Below, in pieces: positions 1 through 7,776 of a stretch of DNA of 64,000 nt; within the stretch, counting starts at the first letter, position 1, and each line of letters starts with the position of its first letter. The position numbers and the translations under genes are program-made. The notes beneath the pieces were generated by a model that was not told the DNA's origin, did no database searches, and saw nothing but the letters and a program-made list of their open reading frames with translations. Origin of the DNA: Streptomyces roseofulvus. GTDB lineage: Bacteria; Actinomycetota; Actinomycetes; Streptomycetales; Streptomycetaceae. The DNA is taken from assembly GCF_039534915.1 (NCBI RefSeq), contig NZ_BAAAWE010000001.1:5332001-5396000 (forward strand), read 5' to 3'.

Positions 1-390
1 GCCACCGCCGTCGCCTGCTCCGGTCCCGGCCCGCTCGGCGGCATCGGCGAGCTGCTGCTCGTCGCCGAGGAGCTGGGCGTCGGCCTCGGCGCCCGGTACG
101 CCGGCATCGACGGCCCCGACCCCGGCTCCGGCATGGCGATCGACAAGCCGCCGCAGGCCAAGGTCCTCGCCGGCGGCCGTCCCACCCCGCTCTGGCACGT
201 CACCGGCACCCCGCACGACCGGGCCGTCTTCGCCGGCGAGGCCCGCGGGCTCTGGCTCTGGGCGATCGTCTGGCCCGAGCAGTCCGGGCTCCTCATGTAC
301 GACGAGCTGGTCCTCACCGACCTGCGGGACGCGGGCGCCGAGGTCGAGCTGCTGCCCTGCGGGGCGCTCACTCCGCGCCTGCTCGGCTGA
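1..390 (+). CDS. DUF6758-like conserved actinobacterial protein (C-terminal part)
   Basis: The reading frame is open from the first base of the window, so the N-terminus lies outside; about 129 residues are visible. The visible part is compact, ends in LLPCGALTPRLLG, and contains a GPGPLGGIGELLLVAEELG stretch and a tryptophan-rich segment (LWLWAIVWPEQSG). From memory this matches the C-terminal half of the DUF6758 proteins of Streptomyces, whose N-terminus carries a zinc-ribbon-like segment not seen here. No catalytic motif is evident and the function is unknown. It reads in the same direction as the PHP phosphoesterase gene, whose start lies 121 bases downstream. Confidence 0.7.
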   Translation, partial: ATAVACSGPGPLGGIGELLLVAEELGVGLGARYAGIDGPDPGSGMAIDKPPQAKVLAGGRPTPLWHVTGTPHDRAVFAGEARGLWLWAIVWPEQSGLLMYDELVLTDLRDAGAEVELLPCGALTPRLLG

Positions 391-511
391 CGGGACGGCG
401 CCCCCGGCGGTGTAACAGGTGCCGCCGGGATCGGATCCGTACAACACGGGGCTGATCGCCCGTTATGCTGGAGCGTCACCCGCCCGTGCCGAGCCCCTGG
501 AGAACCGCGTC

Positions 512-1375
512 GTGCGCATCGACCTGCACAGCCACTCCACGGCCTCCGACGGCACCGACACCCCCGCCGAGCTGGTGCGGAACGCCGCCGCGGCCGGGCT
601 CGACGTCGTCGCGCTCACCGACCACGACACCACCCGCGGGCACGCCGAGGCGATCGCCGCCGCGCCCGAGGGGCTGACCGTGGTCCCCGGCGCCGAGCTC
701 TCCTGCCGTCTCGACGGCATCGGGCTGCACATGCTCGCCTACCTCTTCGACCCCGAGGAGCCGGCCCTGCTCGCCGAGCGCGAGCTGGTCCGCGACGACC
801 GGGTGCCGCGCGCCCGGGCCATGGTCGGCCGGCTCCAGGAGCTGGGCGTGCCCGTCACCTGGGAGCAGGTCGCCCGGATCGCCGGCGACGGCTCCGTGGG
901 CCGCCCGCACGTCGCCGAGGCACTGGTCGAGCTGGGTGTCGTCCCCGACGTCTCCGGCGCCTTCACCCCCGAGTGGATCGCCGACGGCGGCCGGGCCCAC
1001 GTCGAGAAGCACGAGCTGGACCCGGTGCGAGCGATCGCCCTGGTCAAGGCGGCCGGCGGCGTCACCGTCTTCGCCCACCCGGCCGCCGTGAAGCGCGGCC
1101 AGGTCGTGCCCGAGTCCGCGATCGCCGCCCTCGCCGCGGCCGGACTCGACGGCATCGAGGTCGACCACATGGACCACGACGAGCCCGCCCGTGCGCGGCT
1201 GCGCGGGCTTGCGAAGGAGCTGGGCCTGCTGGTCACCGGCTCCAGCGACTACCACGGCAGCCGCAAGACCTGCCGCCTCGGCGAGTACACCACCGACCCC
1301 GAGATCTACGGCGAGATCACCCGCCGGGCCACCGGCGCGTTCCCCGTCCCCGGCGCCGGCGGAGTCCCGGCCTAG
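512..1375 (+). CDS. PHP-domain metal-dependent phosphoesterase (TrpH/YciV type)
   Basis: This 287-residue protein is a PHP-fold phosphoesterase that should hydrolyse phosphate esters on nucleotides or short RNAs using a cluster of divalent metals; the E. coli relative is YciV/RNase AM. Visible metal-binding motifs are RIDLHSHSTASDGT at the N-terminus (His6, His8, Asp13), DHDT near residue 48, a GAELSC segment, an internal HP pair and SSDYHG near the C-terminus. I chose the GTG at 512 because it places the first PHP motif at residue 2-6 and has GGAG about ten bases upstream; an in-frame GTG at 419 would add 31 residues of unlikely sequence. A hairpin follows the stop codon. Substrate in this organism is not known. 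Confidence 0.9.
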   Translation: MRIDLHSHSTASDGTDTPAELVRNAAAAGLDVVALTDHDTTRGHAEAIAAAPEGLTVVPGAELSCRLDGIGLHMLAYLFDPEEPALLAERELVRDDRVPRARAMVGRLQELGVPVTWEQVARIAGDGSVGRPHVAEALVELGVVPDVSGAFTPEWIADGGRAHVEKHELDPVRAIALVKAAGGVTVFAHPAAVKRGQVVPESAIAALAAAGLDGIEVDHMDHDEPARARLRGLAKELGLLVTGSSDYHGSRKTCRLGEYTTDPEIYGEITRRATGAFPVPGAGGVPA

Positions 1376-1383
1376 GGCCTCTC

Positions 1384-1407
1384 CGGCGGACCCGTCCGGG
1401 TCCGCCG
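1384..1407 (+). terminator. Short perfect hairpin after the PHP gene
   Basis: Two 11-base arms, 1384-1394 and 1397-1407, are perfectly complementary and begin nine bases after the stop codon. The visible loop is only two bases, so the last pairs must open. There is no U-tract, which is usual for streptomycete terminators. Confidence 0.55.
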
Positions 1408-1612
1408 CGCCACCGGACCGCTCCGGAACGACGGCGCTCCGGCGTCCCCTGCGGGGAGCCGTGCCGTCCCGCCGACCCGCCCGCCCCCTTCCGTACCGCC
1501 CGAGCCCGCGCGTCCACCGTGGGCGGGCCCTCCTGCCCCGACTCCGGAATCCCGTATTCCGGTCCGGTGCCCCACACCCCACCGTTCGACCCTCACCGCA
1601 AGGCACCCCACC

Positions 1613-2218
1613 GTGTTCGACCTCGCCGTCTTCGGCTCGCTCTTCGTCACCCTGTTCGTGATCATGGACCCGCCCGGGATCACGCCGATCTTCCTCGCGC
1701 TGACCTCCGGCCGCCCCGCCAAGGTCCAGCGCCGGATGGCCTGGCAGGCCGTCGCCGTCGCCTTCGGCGTCATCGCCGTCTTCGGTGTCCTGGGCCAGCA
1801 GATCCTCGACTACCTGCACGTCTCCGTCCCCGCCCTGATGATCGCGGGCGGTCTCCTGCTGCTGCTCATCGCGCTCGACCTGCTCACCGGCAAGACCGAC
1901 GAGCCGAAGCAGACCAAGGACGTCAACGTCGCCCTCGTACCGCTCGGCATGCCGCTGCTCGCCGGGCCCGGCGCCATCGTCTCGGTCATCCTCGCCGTTC
2001 AGCACGCCGACAGCGTCTCCGCGCAGATCTCCGTCTGGACCGCCATCGCCGCCATGCACGTCGTGCTCTGGCTGGCCATGCGCTACTCGCTGGGGATCAT
2101 CCGCGTCATCAAGGACGGCGGCGTCGTCCTCGTCACCCGGCTCGCCGGCATGATGCTCTCCGCGATCGCCGTGCAGCAGATCATCAACGGCGTCACCCAG
2201 GTCATCCGCGGCGCCTGA
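1613..2218 (+). CDS. MarC family integral membrane protein
   Basis: This 201-residue protein is almost entirely hydrophobic, with about six predicted membrane segments. It matches the MarC/UPF0056 family, recognised by the N-terminal FVIMDPPGITPIFLAL segment, the central LVPLGMPLLAGPGAIVSVIL segment and the C-terminal RLAGMMLSAIAVQQI segment. MarC proteins sit in the cytoplasmic membrane; despite the name they do not confer multiple antibiotic resistance, and their transport substrate is unknown. The GTG at 1613 is preceded by a weak AAGG at suitable spacing. The gene stands alone, flanked upstream by a 237-base gap that holds the PHP-gene hairpin and downstream by an imperfect hairpin. Confidence 0.92.
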   Translation: MFDLAVFGSLFVTLFVIMDPPGITPIFLALTSGRPAKVQRRMAWQAVAVAFGVIAVFGVLGQQILDYLHVSVPALMIAGGLLLLLIALDLLTGKTDEPKQTKDVNVALVPLGMPLLAGPGAIVSVILAVQHADSVSAQISVWTAIAAMHVVLWLAMRYSLGIIRVIKDGGVVLVTRLAGMMLSAIAVQQIINGVTQVIRGA

Positions 2219-2236
2219 CGGCTCCGGACACCACTG

Positions 2237-2280
2237 CGCCCCCGTGCGGATTCCGCCTCGGCGGAGTCCGCGCGGGGGCG
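2237..2280. terminator. Imperfect long hairpin between convergent genes
   Basis: The arms starting CGCCCCCG (2237) and ending CGGGGGCG (2280) pair over about 20 positions with three mismatches. It lies between the marC-like stop and the stop of the small minus-strand gene, so it may stop transcription from both sides. Confidence 0.55.
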
Positions 2281-2305
2281 CGGTGCGTGGTGTGGACCTG
2301 TGCTC

Positions 2306-2458
2306 TTACGAGGCGGAGGTCGCTGCGGGTCGGATCCAGATGCGCTGGCCAATCGAGGCGGCCTGCTGCACGATCCGGTTGACGGAGGCGGCGTCCACGA
2401 CCGTCGAGTCGACGGGCGTGCCGTCGACGTCGTCGAGTCGCAGGATTTCGAAGCGCAT
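2306..2458 (-). CDS. Small conserved hypothetical protein, 50 aa
   Basis: This is a 50-residue ORF that I do not recognise by function. It starts MRFEILRLDDVDGTP and ends IWIRPAATSAS, with a mixed charged N-terminus and an alanine/valine-rich middle that could form one amphipathic helix; no signal peptide or membrane segment is visible. The start at 2458 is supported by GGGAG seven bases upstream; an in-frame ATG at 2491 lies before that site and is less likely. It is convergent with the MarC gene and diverges from the NYN nuclease gene across an unusually A/T-rich spacer. Small proteins of this kind are widespread in Streptomyces, but I cannot name the family. Confidence 0.65.
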   Translation of the reverse strand: MRFEILRLDDVDGTPVDSTVVDAASVNRIVQQAASIGQRIWIRPAATSAS

Positions 2459-2630
2459 GGCTTCTCCCTTCGTCCGGAGTTGATCCTCCATGTGGAGAAC
2501 TGTGTACGTATGTGTCTAACGGCTGCCCCACCCGAAACATTCCTTACGCTAAAGAAAATTTTCGGATGGCTAACTACCAGCGGGTAGCGGATGTGGCGGC
2601 CCGCCCTCCCGCAGCGGAGAATGGGGGCCG
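2459..2630. promoter_or_regulatory. A/T-rich divergent intergenic region
   Basis: This 172-base spacer between the divergent small ORF and the NYN gene is much richer in A/T than its surroundings, especially 2495-2580. It contains a perfect ten-base palindrome GAAAATTTTC at 2554-2563, flanked by CCGAAA (2532-2537) and TTCGG (2561-2565) that could form an outer stem. The region probably holds promoters for both genes, but I could not assign -35 and -10 boxes with confidence. Confidence 0.45.
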
Positions 2631-3569
2631 ATGAACGACGCCACGCACCCCGCTCCGCCCGCCGCCGCACCCGCTCCCGACGCGCTCGCCGCGCTGGAGG
2701 CCGGCCTGGAGCGCACCAACGAGCTCCTGCGGCGGATGCTGGCCGAGGTCGCCAAGACCCCGTCCACGCACGCCATCTTCGTCGACGCCGGTTACGTCCA
2801 TGCTTCGGCCGGGTTGCTGGTGACGGGTTCCGGGGACCGGCGCTCCTTCGACCTCGACGCCGAGGGCCTGATCGAGGCGTTCATCGACACCGCCCGGACG
2901 GTCTTCGCCGACAGCCGGCTGCTGCGCGTGTACTGGTACGACGGCGCCCGCCGCCGCATCCACACCCCGGAACAGCAGTCGATCGCCGAGCTGCCCGACG
3001 TCAAGGTCCGCCTCGGCAACCTCAACGCCGACAACCAGCAGAAGGGCGTCGACTCCCTCATCCGCACCGACCTGGAGTCGCTCGCCCGCCACCGCGCCAT
3101 CAGCGACGCCGCCCTCGTCGGCGGCGACGAGGACCTGGTCTCCGCCGTCGAGGCCGCCCAGGGCTACGGCGCCCGCGTCCACCTCTGGGGCATCGAGGCC
3201 GCCGACGGCCCCAACCAGGCCGAGGCGCTGCTCTGGGAGGTCGACAGCAGGCGCACCTTCGACCTCGACTTCTGCCGGCCGTACGTCACCCGGCGCCCGG
3301 TCACCATGCACGAGAACGAGTCCGAGCCGCCGCCCTCGCGCGACGAGGTCCGCTTCATGGGCGCCCAGATCGCCGCCACCTGGCTCGGAGAACGCGGCCG
3401 CGACCGGCTCGCCGAACTCCTGCCCGGCGACCCGTACCTCCCCGCCGCCGTCGACCAGGACCTCCTCGTCGAGGCCGAGTCCCGGCTCAGCCGCTCGCTG
3501 CGCGGCCACGGCGCCCTCCGCCGCGCGCTGCGCGACGGCTTCTGGCAGCACCTCAGGGCGCAGTACTGA
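2631..3569 (+). CDS. NYN-domain (PIN-like) ribonuclease family protein
   Basis: This 312-residue protein carries a NYN domain, a PIN-like metal-dependent nuclease fold thought to act on RNA. After an alanine/proline-rich start (residues 1-44, including a short predicted helix), the domain begins with HAIFVDAGYVHAS (Asp52), continues with KGVDSLIRTDL (Asp140, Asp146) and ends with ALVGGDEDLVSAV (Asp165, Asp167), giving the acidic set expected for catalysis. The C-terminal hundred residues are conserved-looking but without a named motif. The ATG at 2631 follows a G-rich stretch. Its last 17 bases overlap the end of the convergent hydrolase gene. RNA target unknown. Confidence 0.85.
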   Translation: MNDATHPAPPAAAPAPDALAALEAGLERTNELLRRMLAEVAKTPSTHAIFVDAGYVHASAGLLVTGSGDRRSFDLDAEGLIEAFIDTARTVFADSRLLRVYWYDGARRRIHTPEQQSIAELPDVKVRLGNLNADNQQKGVDSLIRTDLESLARHRAISDAALVGGDEDLVSAVEAAQGYGARVHLWGIEAADGPNQAEALLWEVDSRRTFDLDFCRPYVTRRPVTMHENESEPPPSRDEVRFMGAQIAATWLGERGRDRLAELLPGDPYLPAAVDQDLLVEAESRLSRSLRGHGALRRALRDGFWQHLRAQY

Positions 3570-4464
3570 CCCTGAGGACCGGCTCCTCCGTCGGCGCCGC
3601 CGTGTCCACCCGCTCCCAGAAGGCGGTCAGGCGCTCCGCCAGCTCGCGCGGGTGGGAGACGTTGGGGGAGTGGCCGGCGCCCTCGACCACCGTGTGGTGC
3701 GCGCCGGTACGGGCGGCGACCGCCGCCAGCTCGGCCGGCGGCCACACCATCTCCTCGGAGCCGTACGCCAGGTGCACCGGCAGCGCCAGGGCCGCCAGCT
3801 CGGCCGCGCCGTCCGGGTCGCGCAGCAGCAGCCGGCCGGCGCCGGACAGCTGGGCCACCTTGGTCAGCATCCAGCGGCGCCGCAGGAAGCCCACCACCTC
3901 GGCCGAGTCGACCGCCTCGTCCGGCTCCTCGCCGCGGCTGTCCAGCCACCGCGTGGTCCGCCACACCCGCTCCTTCGCCAGCAGCGCGTGCCCGGCCCGC
4001 AGCGCCCGGATCCGGACCCGCTGGGGGCGGGCGACCCGGCCGGGACCGGAGGAGAGCAGGGTCAGCGAGCGGAACGCCCGGGGGGCGAGCACCGCGGCCG
4101 AGCGGGCGACGAGCCCGCCGAAGGAGTGCCCGAGCAGATGCACCGGCCCGTCCCGCAGCGCCACCGCCTGCGCGACCGCGTCCAGTGCGAGGGCCCGGCG
4201 GCGGTAGGCGGCGCGGCCCCGGGGGCCGTGCGACTCGTTCTGCCCGCGGCCGTCGACGGCGACGACCCGGTACCCGGCCTCGCTCAGCGGTCCGAGCAGC
4301 GCCAGGAAGTCCTCCTTGCTGCCGGTGTACCCGGGCAGCATCAGGACGCTTCCCCGCGGCTCGCCGACCGGGGCGGTGTCGAGGACGGCGAACCGGCCGC
4401 GCACGGTCTCCAGGCGGTGGGCCCGGGTGCGGGGCGGCAGCGACAGGGAGCGCGGCTTGCTCAT
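3553..4464 (-). CDS. Alpha/beta hydrolase
   Basis: This 303-residue cytoplasmic protein has an alpha/beta hydrolase fold: LMLPGYTGSKEDF forms the oxyanion-hole strand, LLGHSFGGLVARS supplies the nucleophile Ser114, and GAGHSPNVSHP supplies His265. The position normally held by the acid residue reads AYGSEEMVWPP, so the acid is probably glutamate rather than aspartate. Family members hydrolyse esters, lactones or peptides; the substrate cannot be told from sequence. It is transcribed toward the NYN gene and overlaps its 3' end by 17 bases. A strong hairpin separates its start from the helicase gene that lies upstream on the same strand. Confidence 0.87.
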   Translation of the reverse strand: MSKPRSLSLPPRTRAHRLETVRGRFAVLDTAPVGEPRGSVLMLPGYTGSKEDFLALLGPLSEAGYRVVAVDGRGQNESHGPRGRAAYRRRALALDAVAQAVALRDGPVHLLGHSFGGLVARSAAVLAPRAFRSLTLLSSGPGRVARPQRVRIRALRAGHALLAKERVWRTTRWLDSRGEEPDEAVDSAEVVGFLRRRWMLTKVAQLSGAGRLLLRDPDGAAELAALALPVHLAYGSEEMVWPPAELAAVAARTGAHHTVVEGAGHSPNVSHPRELAERLTAFWERVDTAAPTEEPVLRVSTAP

Positions 4465-4537
4465 GCAAGGACTGTAACCGGACGGCGGCCTCCGGATCAG
4501 GTCGCGGACCGGGCCGCCGATCCGGTCCGGGAACGAC

Positions 4538-4577
4538 GACGGCGGCCCGGCCCCTGGTGAGGGGCCGGGCCGCCGTC
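4538..4577. terminator. Perfect 17-bp hairpin downstream of the RNA helicase
   Basis: Arms 4538-4554 and 4561-4577 are perfectly complementary around a six-base loop. It sits 25 bases beyond the stop codon of the minus-strand helicase and upstream of the hydrolase start, consistent with a factor-independent terminator lacking a U-tract. Confidence 0.85.
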
Positions 4578-4601
4578 CTGCCCGGTGGTCCGGGCCCGTC
4601 G

Positions 4602-7436
4602 CTACGCCTCCGGCTGGGCCGGGGCGGCCTTCTTGGCGACCCGCTTGCGCGGGGCCTTCGGGGCCTCCTCGGCCGGGGCCTCGGCGGCCTTCTTCACCGT
4701 GCGCCGACGGGTCGTCGTCGCCTTCTGCGGCTCCGACGCGTCCGGCGCCACGGCGGCGGCCGTCTTCTTCGCGGCGGCGCGCTTGCGGGGAGCCTTGGGG
4801 GCCTCCTCGGTGGCGGGCGCCTCGGTGGTGGCCTCGGCGGTCTTCTTGGCGGTGGTCCGCTTGCGGGGGGCCTTGGGGGCCTCCTCGGTGGCGGGCGCCT
4901 CCGTGACGGCGGCGGCCGTCTTCTTCGTGGCGGCGCGCTTGCGGGGGGCCTTGGGGGCTTCCTCGGTGGCGGGCGCCTCGGTGGTGGCCTCGGCGGTCTT
5001 CTTGGCGGTGGTCCGCTTGCGGGGGGCCTTGGGGGCCTCCTCGGTGGCGGGCGCCTCCGTGACGGCGGCGGCCGTCTTCTTCGCGGCGGTCCGCTTGCGC
5101 GGCGCCTTCGGGGCCTCCTCGACCGGAGCCTCGGCGACGGGGGCCGGGATGACCACGACGGCCTCGGCGGCGGCGGTGGCCGTCACCGGGCTGGACGCCT
5201 TGCGGACCGCACGGCGGCGCGGACGCGGGGCCGACTCCTCGACGACCGGGGCCGCGGGGGCCTCGACGACGACCGGGGCGGCGGCCTCGACCACGGGGGC
5301 CGAGGTCGTCGCCGGGCGGGTCACCCGGCGCCGGCCACGCGGCGGCGCGGCCACGGCCTGAGCCGGGACGGCGGCGGCCGGAGCATCAGCCGGGACGGCC
5401 TGGACCGGGGCGGCCTGGACCGGGGCGGCCTGCGCCGGAGCGGTCCGGACCGGGCGCTGCTCCGCCGACTGGGCGGGCACCGGGGCGGACTGCTTGCGCG
5501 CGGCGGCCAGCTCGGCGGCGGCGGACTCGACCGTCTGGAAGGTCACCGTCTCCTCGGCGCGCGGCCGGACCCGCCGCTTGCGCGGCGCGAACGTCGGAGC
5601 GGGGGCGGCGGCCGGGGCGACGGGCGCGGCGGCGACGGTCTCCGTACGCCCACCGCGACGGCGACGGCGCGGGGCCGACTCCTCGGCCGGGGCCTCGGCG
5701 ACCGGGGCCTCGACCGTCTCGACGGCGGCGGTCTCGGTCTCCGTACGGCCGCCACGGCGGCGACGGCGCGGGGCCGACTCCTCGGCCGGAGCGGCCGGGG
5801 CCTCGGCGGGCGCGGCGGCCTGCGCGGGCTCCTCGGCGGGGGCCGGGGTCACCGGGGTGGCGCCGGCGACCGGGATGCCGCCGCCGACCGGCCCGGTGCC
5901 GCGGGTGCGGCGGCGGCGCGGACGACGAGGGCCGTCCACGGCCTCCGGGGACTCGGCGGTCTCCGGCGCGGCGGTCGCCTGCGGTGCCTCGGCGTCGGCC
6001 CCGCCACGGGTGCGGCGGCGCTGGCGCGGGGTGCGCGTCCGGGCCGGGCGCTCCTCGGCGGCCGGGGCCTCGGCGCGGCCGCCACGGCCACGACGGCCGC
6101 CGGGCTCGCCCAGGTCCTCCAGCTCCTCCGCGTCGAGACCCGCGCGGGTCCGCTCGGAGCGCGGCAGGATGCCCTTGGTGCCCTCGGGGATGTCGAGGTC
6201 GGTGTAGAGGTGCGGGGAGCTGGAGTACGTCTCCACCGGGTCGGCGAAGTCCAGTTCCAGCGCCTTGTTGATCAGCTGCCAGCGCGGGATGTCGTCCCAG
6301 TCGACGAGGGTGATCGCCGTACCGGTGTTGCCCGCGCGGCCGGTGCGGCCGGTGCGGTGCAGGTACGTCTTCTCGTCCTCGGGGGTCTGGTAGTTGATGA
6401 CGTGGGTGACGCCGTCGACGTCGATGCCGCGCGCGGCGACGTCGGTGCAGACGAGGACGTCCACCTTGCCGTTGCGGAAGGCGCGCAGCGCCTGCTCGCG
6501 GGCGCCCTGGCCGAGGTCGCCGTGGACCGCGCCGGAGGCGAAACCGCGCCGCTGGAGCTGCTCGGCGATGTCGGCGGCCGTGCGCTTCGTACGGCAGAAG
6601 ATCATCGCGAGTCCGCGGCCGCGGGCCTGGAGGATGCGCGCGACCATCTCCGGCTTGTCCATGTTGTGCGCGCGGTAGACGTGCTGCGTGATGTTGGCGT
6701 GCGTCGCGCCCTCGTTGTCCGGCGAGGTGGCGCGGATGTGCGTGGGCCGCGACATGTAGCGGCGGGCCAGGCCGATGACCGCGCCCGGCATGGTGGCCGA
6801 GAAGAGCATGGTCTGGCGGGTCGCCGGAAGCATGTTGATGATCTTCTCGACGTCGGGCAGGAAGCCCAGGTCGAGCATCTCGTCGGCCTCGTCGAGGACG
6901 AGGGTCTTGACGTGCGACAGGTCGAGCTTGCGCTGGCCGGCCAGGTCGAGCAGACGGCCGGGGGTGCCGACGACGACGTCGACGCCCTTCTGGAGCGCCT
7001 CGACCTGGGGCTCGTAGGCCCGGCCGCCGTAGATGGCGAGGACGCGCACGTTGCGCACCTTGCCGGCGGTGAGGAGGTCGTTGGTGACCTGCTGGCACAG
7101 CTCGCGGGTCGGCACGACGACGAGGGCCTGCGGGGCCTCGGTCAGCTGCTCGGGCTTCGCGCGGCCGGCCTCGACGTCGGCGGGGACGGTGACGCGCTCC
7201 AGGATCGGCAGACCGAAGCCGAGGGTCTTGCCGGTGCCGGTCTTGGCCTGGCCGATGACGTCGGTGCCGGTGAGGGCGACCGGAAGGGTCATCTCCTGGA
7301 TGGGGAAGGGGGTGACGATGCCGACGGCTTCGAGTGCCTCGGCGGTCTCGGGAAGGATTCCGAGCTCTCGGAACGTAGTCAGGGTGCTGCCTCTTCTGTG
7401 AGACGCGGCGCGAGGCGAACGAAGGGGGTCTGTCAT
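4602..7436 (-). CDS. DEAD-box ATP-dependent RNA helicase with repetitive basic tail (RhlE-like)
   Basis: This 944-residue protein unwinds RNA duplexes with ATP. The core (about residues 20-420) shows the Q motif (TPFPIQ), Walker A AKTGTGKT at 64-71, PTREL, TPGRLLDL, DEAD at 182-185, SAT, and the C-terminal RecA motifs ARGIDV and HRTGRTGRAG. Beyond about residue 430 lies a roughly 500-residue disordered tail rich in Ala, Pro, Arg and Lys, with several PRRRRRGGRTE blocks and then five 26-residue repeats resembling histone H1, which probably bind RNA or DNA. The ATG at 7436 has a GGGAAGAG site; a CTG at 7382 with AGAGG upstream is a shorter alternative, and an ATG at 7496 a longer one. It is divergent from the ferritin-like gene, as in mycobacteria. 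Confidence 0.93.
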   Translation of the reverse strand: MTDPLRSPRAASHRRGSTLTTFRELGILPETAEALEAVGIVTPFPIQEMTLPVALTGTDVIGQAKTGTGKTLGFGLPILERVTVPADVEAGRAKPEQLTEAPQALVVVPTRELCQQVTNDLLTAGKVRNVRVLAIYGGRAYEPQVEALQKGVDVVVGTPGRLLDLAGQRKLDLSHVKTLVLDEADEMLDLGFLPDVEKIINMLPATRQTMLFSATMPGAVIGLARRYMSRPTHIRATSPDNEGATHANITQHVYRAHNMDKPEMVARILQARGRGLAMIFCRTKRTAADIAEQLQRRGFASGAVHGDLGQGAREQALRAFRNGKVDVLVCTDVAARGIDVDGVTHVINYQTPEDEKTYLHRTGRTGRAGNTGTAITLVDWDDIPRWQLINKALELDFADPVETYSSSPHLYTDLDIPEGTKGILPRSERTRAGLDAEELEDLGEPGGRRGRGGRAEAPAAEERPARTRTPRQRRRTRGGADAEAPQATAAPETAESPEAVDGPRRPRRRRTRGTGPVGGGIPVAGATPVTPAPAEEPAQAAAPAEAPAAPAEESAPRRRRRGGRTETETAAVETVEAPVAEAPAEESAPRRRRRGGRTETVAAAPVAPAAAPAPTFAPRKRRVRPRAEETVTFQTVESAAAELAAARKQSAPVPAQSAEQRPVRTAPAQAAPVQAAPVQAVPADAPAAAVPAQAVAAPPRGRRRVTRPATTSAPVVEAAAPVVVEAPAAPVVEESAPRPRRRAVRKASSPVTATAAAEAVVVIPAPVAEAPVEEAPKAPRKRTAAKKTAAAVTEAPATEEAPKAPRKRTTAKKTAEATTEAPATEEAPKAPRKRAATKKTAAAVTEAPATEEAPKAPRKRTTAKKTAEATTEAPATEEAPKAPRKRAAAKKTAAAVAPDASEPQKATTTRRRTVKKAAEAPAEEAPKAPRKRVAKKAAPAQPEA
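4731..5120 (-). repeat. Five 78-bp coding tandem repeats with a 156-bp higher-order period
   Basis: Inside the helicase tail, five in-frame copies of a 26-codon unit encode EEAPKAPRKR followed by a (T/A)(A/T)(A/T)KKTA block and TEAPAT. Copies two and four are nearly identical (TTAKKTAEATTEAPAT) and alternate with a second variant (KKTAAAVTEAPAT), so the DNA repeats with a 156-base period. The pattern suggests duplication of a two-unit block. Copy number is likely to vary between strains. Confidence 0.9.
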
Positions 7437-7776
7437 CGTGCCGGGCTCTTCCCGCGGGATCCTGGGGAAGATCACCGCCGGGTGGCACGGGACCACTGCC
7501 GTCGCTCGAGCGTCGTACCGCTTGAGGGACCCTTCGGCAGGCGCCGGAAGGGCTGTCGGGCCGGAGCCGATCGGGCCACCGACCGGGCATCCTCATTCAT
7601 GCGTCGGCCCACCGGGTACGTCCGTACGTGCGAAAGCATGTCCGCATACTCGGCAGGCGCATTACCACTGTACCCCGGAATCGCGCATGTGTGTCGGGCG
7701 AAATGGCGATGAGGGCACGGTCACACAGACTGACCGGGACCTTCGGGGGCCCGGGGGGCGGGCTATTGTGCGCTTC
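7437..7776. promoter_or_regulatory. Divergent intergenic region between helicase and ferritin-like gene
   Basis: These 340 bases hold no convincing gene. The part from 7600 to 7720 is relatively A/T-rich and contains a GTACGT...GTACGT duplication at 7615-7630. The helicase would have a long 5' leader if its promoter lies here. The rightmost end carries the -10 element of the ferritin-like gene at 7764-7769. Confidence 0.5.
7764..7769 (+). promoter_or_regulatory. -10 element TATTGT for a leaderless transcript
   Basis: TATTGT ends seven bases before the ATG at 7777 and there is no Shine-Dalgarno sequence, so transcription probably starts at or next to the start codon. Confidence 0.55.

Noticed and set aside
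476..2059. Long minus-strand open frame opposite the PHP and MarC genes
   Set aside because: It is Gly/Asp/Val-rich antisense translation of high-GC genes, with no motif and no ribosome binding site; the plus-strand genes have clear families.
4731..5120. Regularly spaced repeats considered as a CRISPR array
   Set aside because: The units are contiguous without unique spacers, in frame, and encode a basic protein tail; no cas genes are present.
4185..7712. 1175-codon plus-strand frame across the helicase gene
   Set aside because: It is the antisense shadow of the DEAD-box helicase and its repeats; the Leu/Gly/Arg composition comes from the GC-rich complement.
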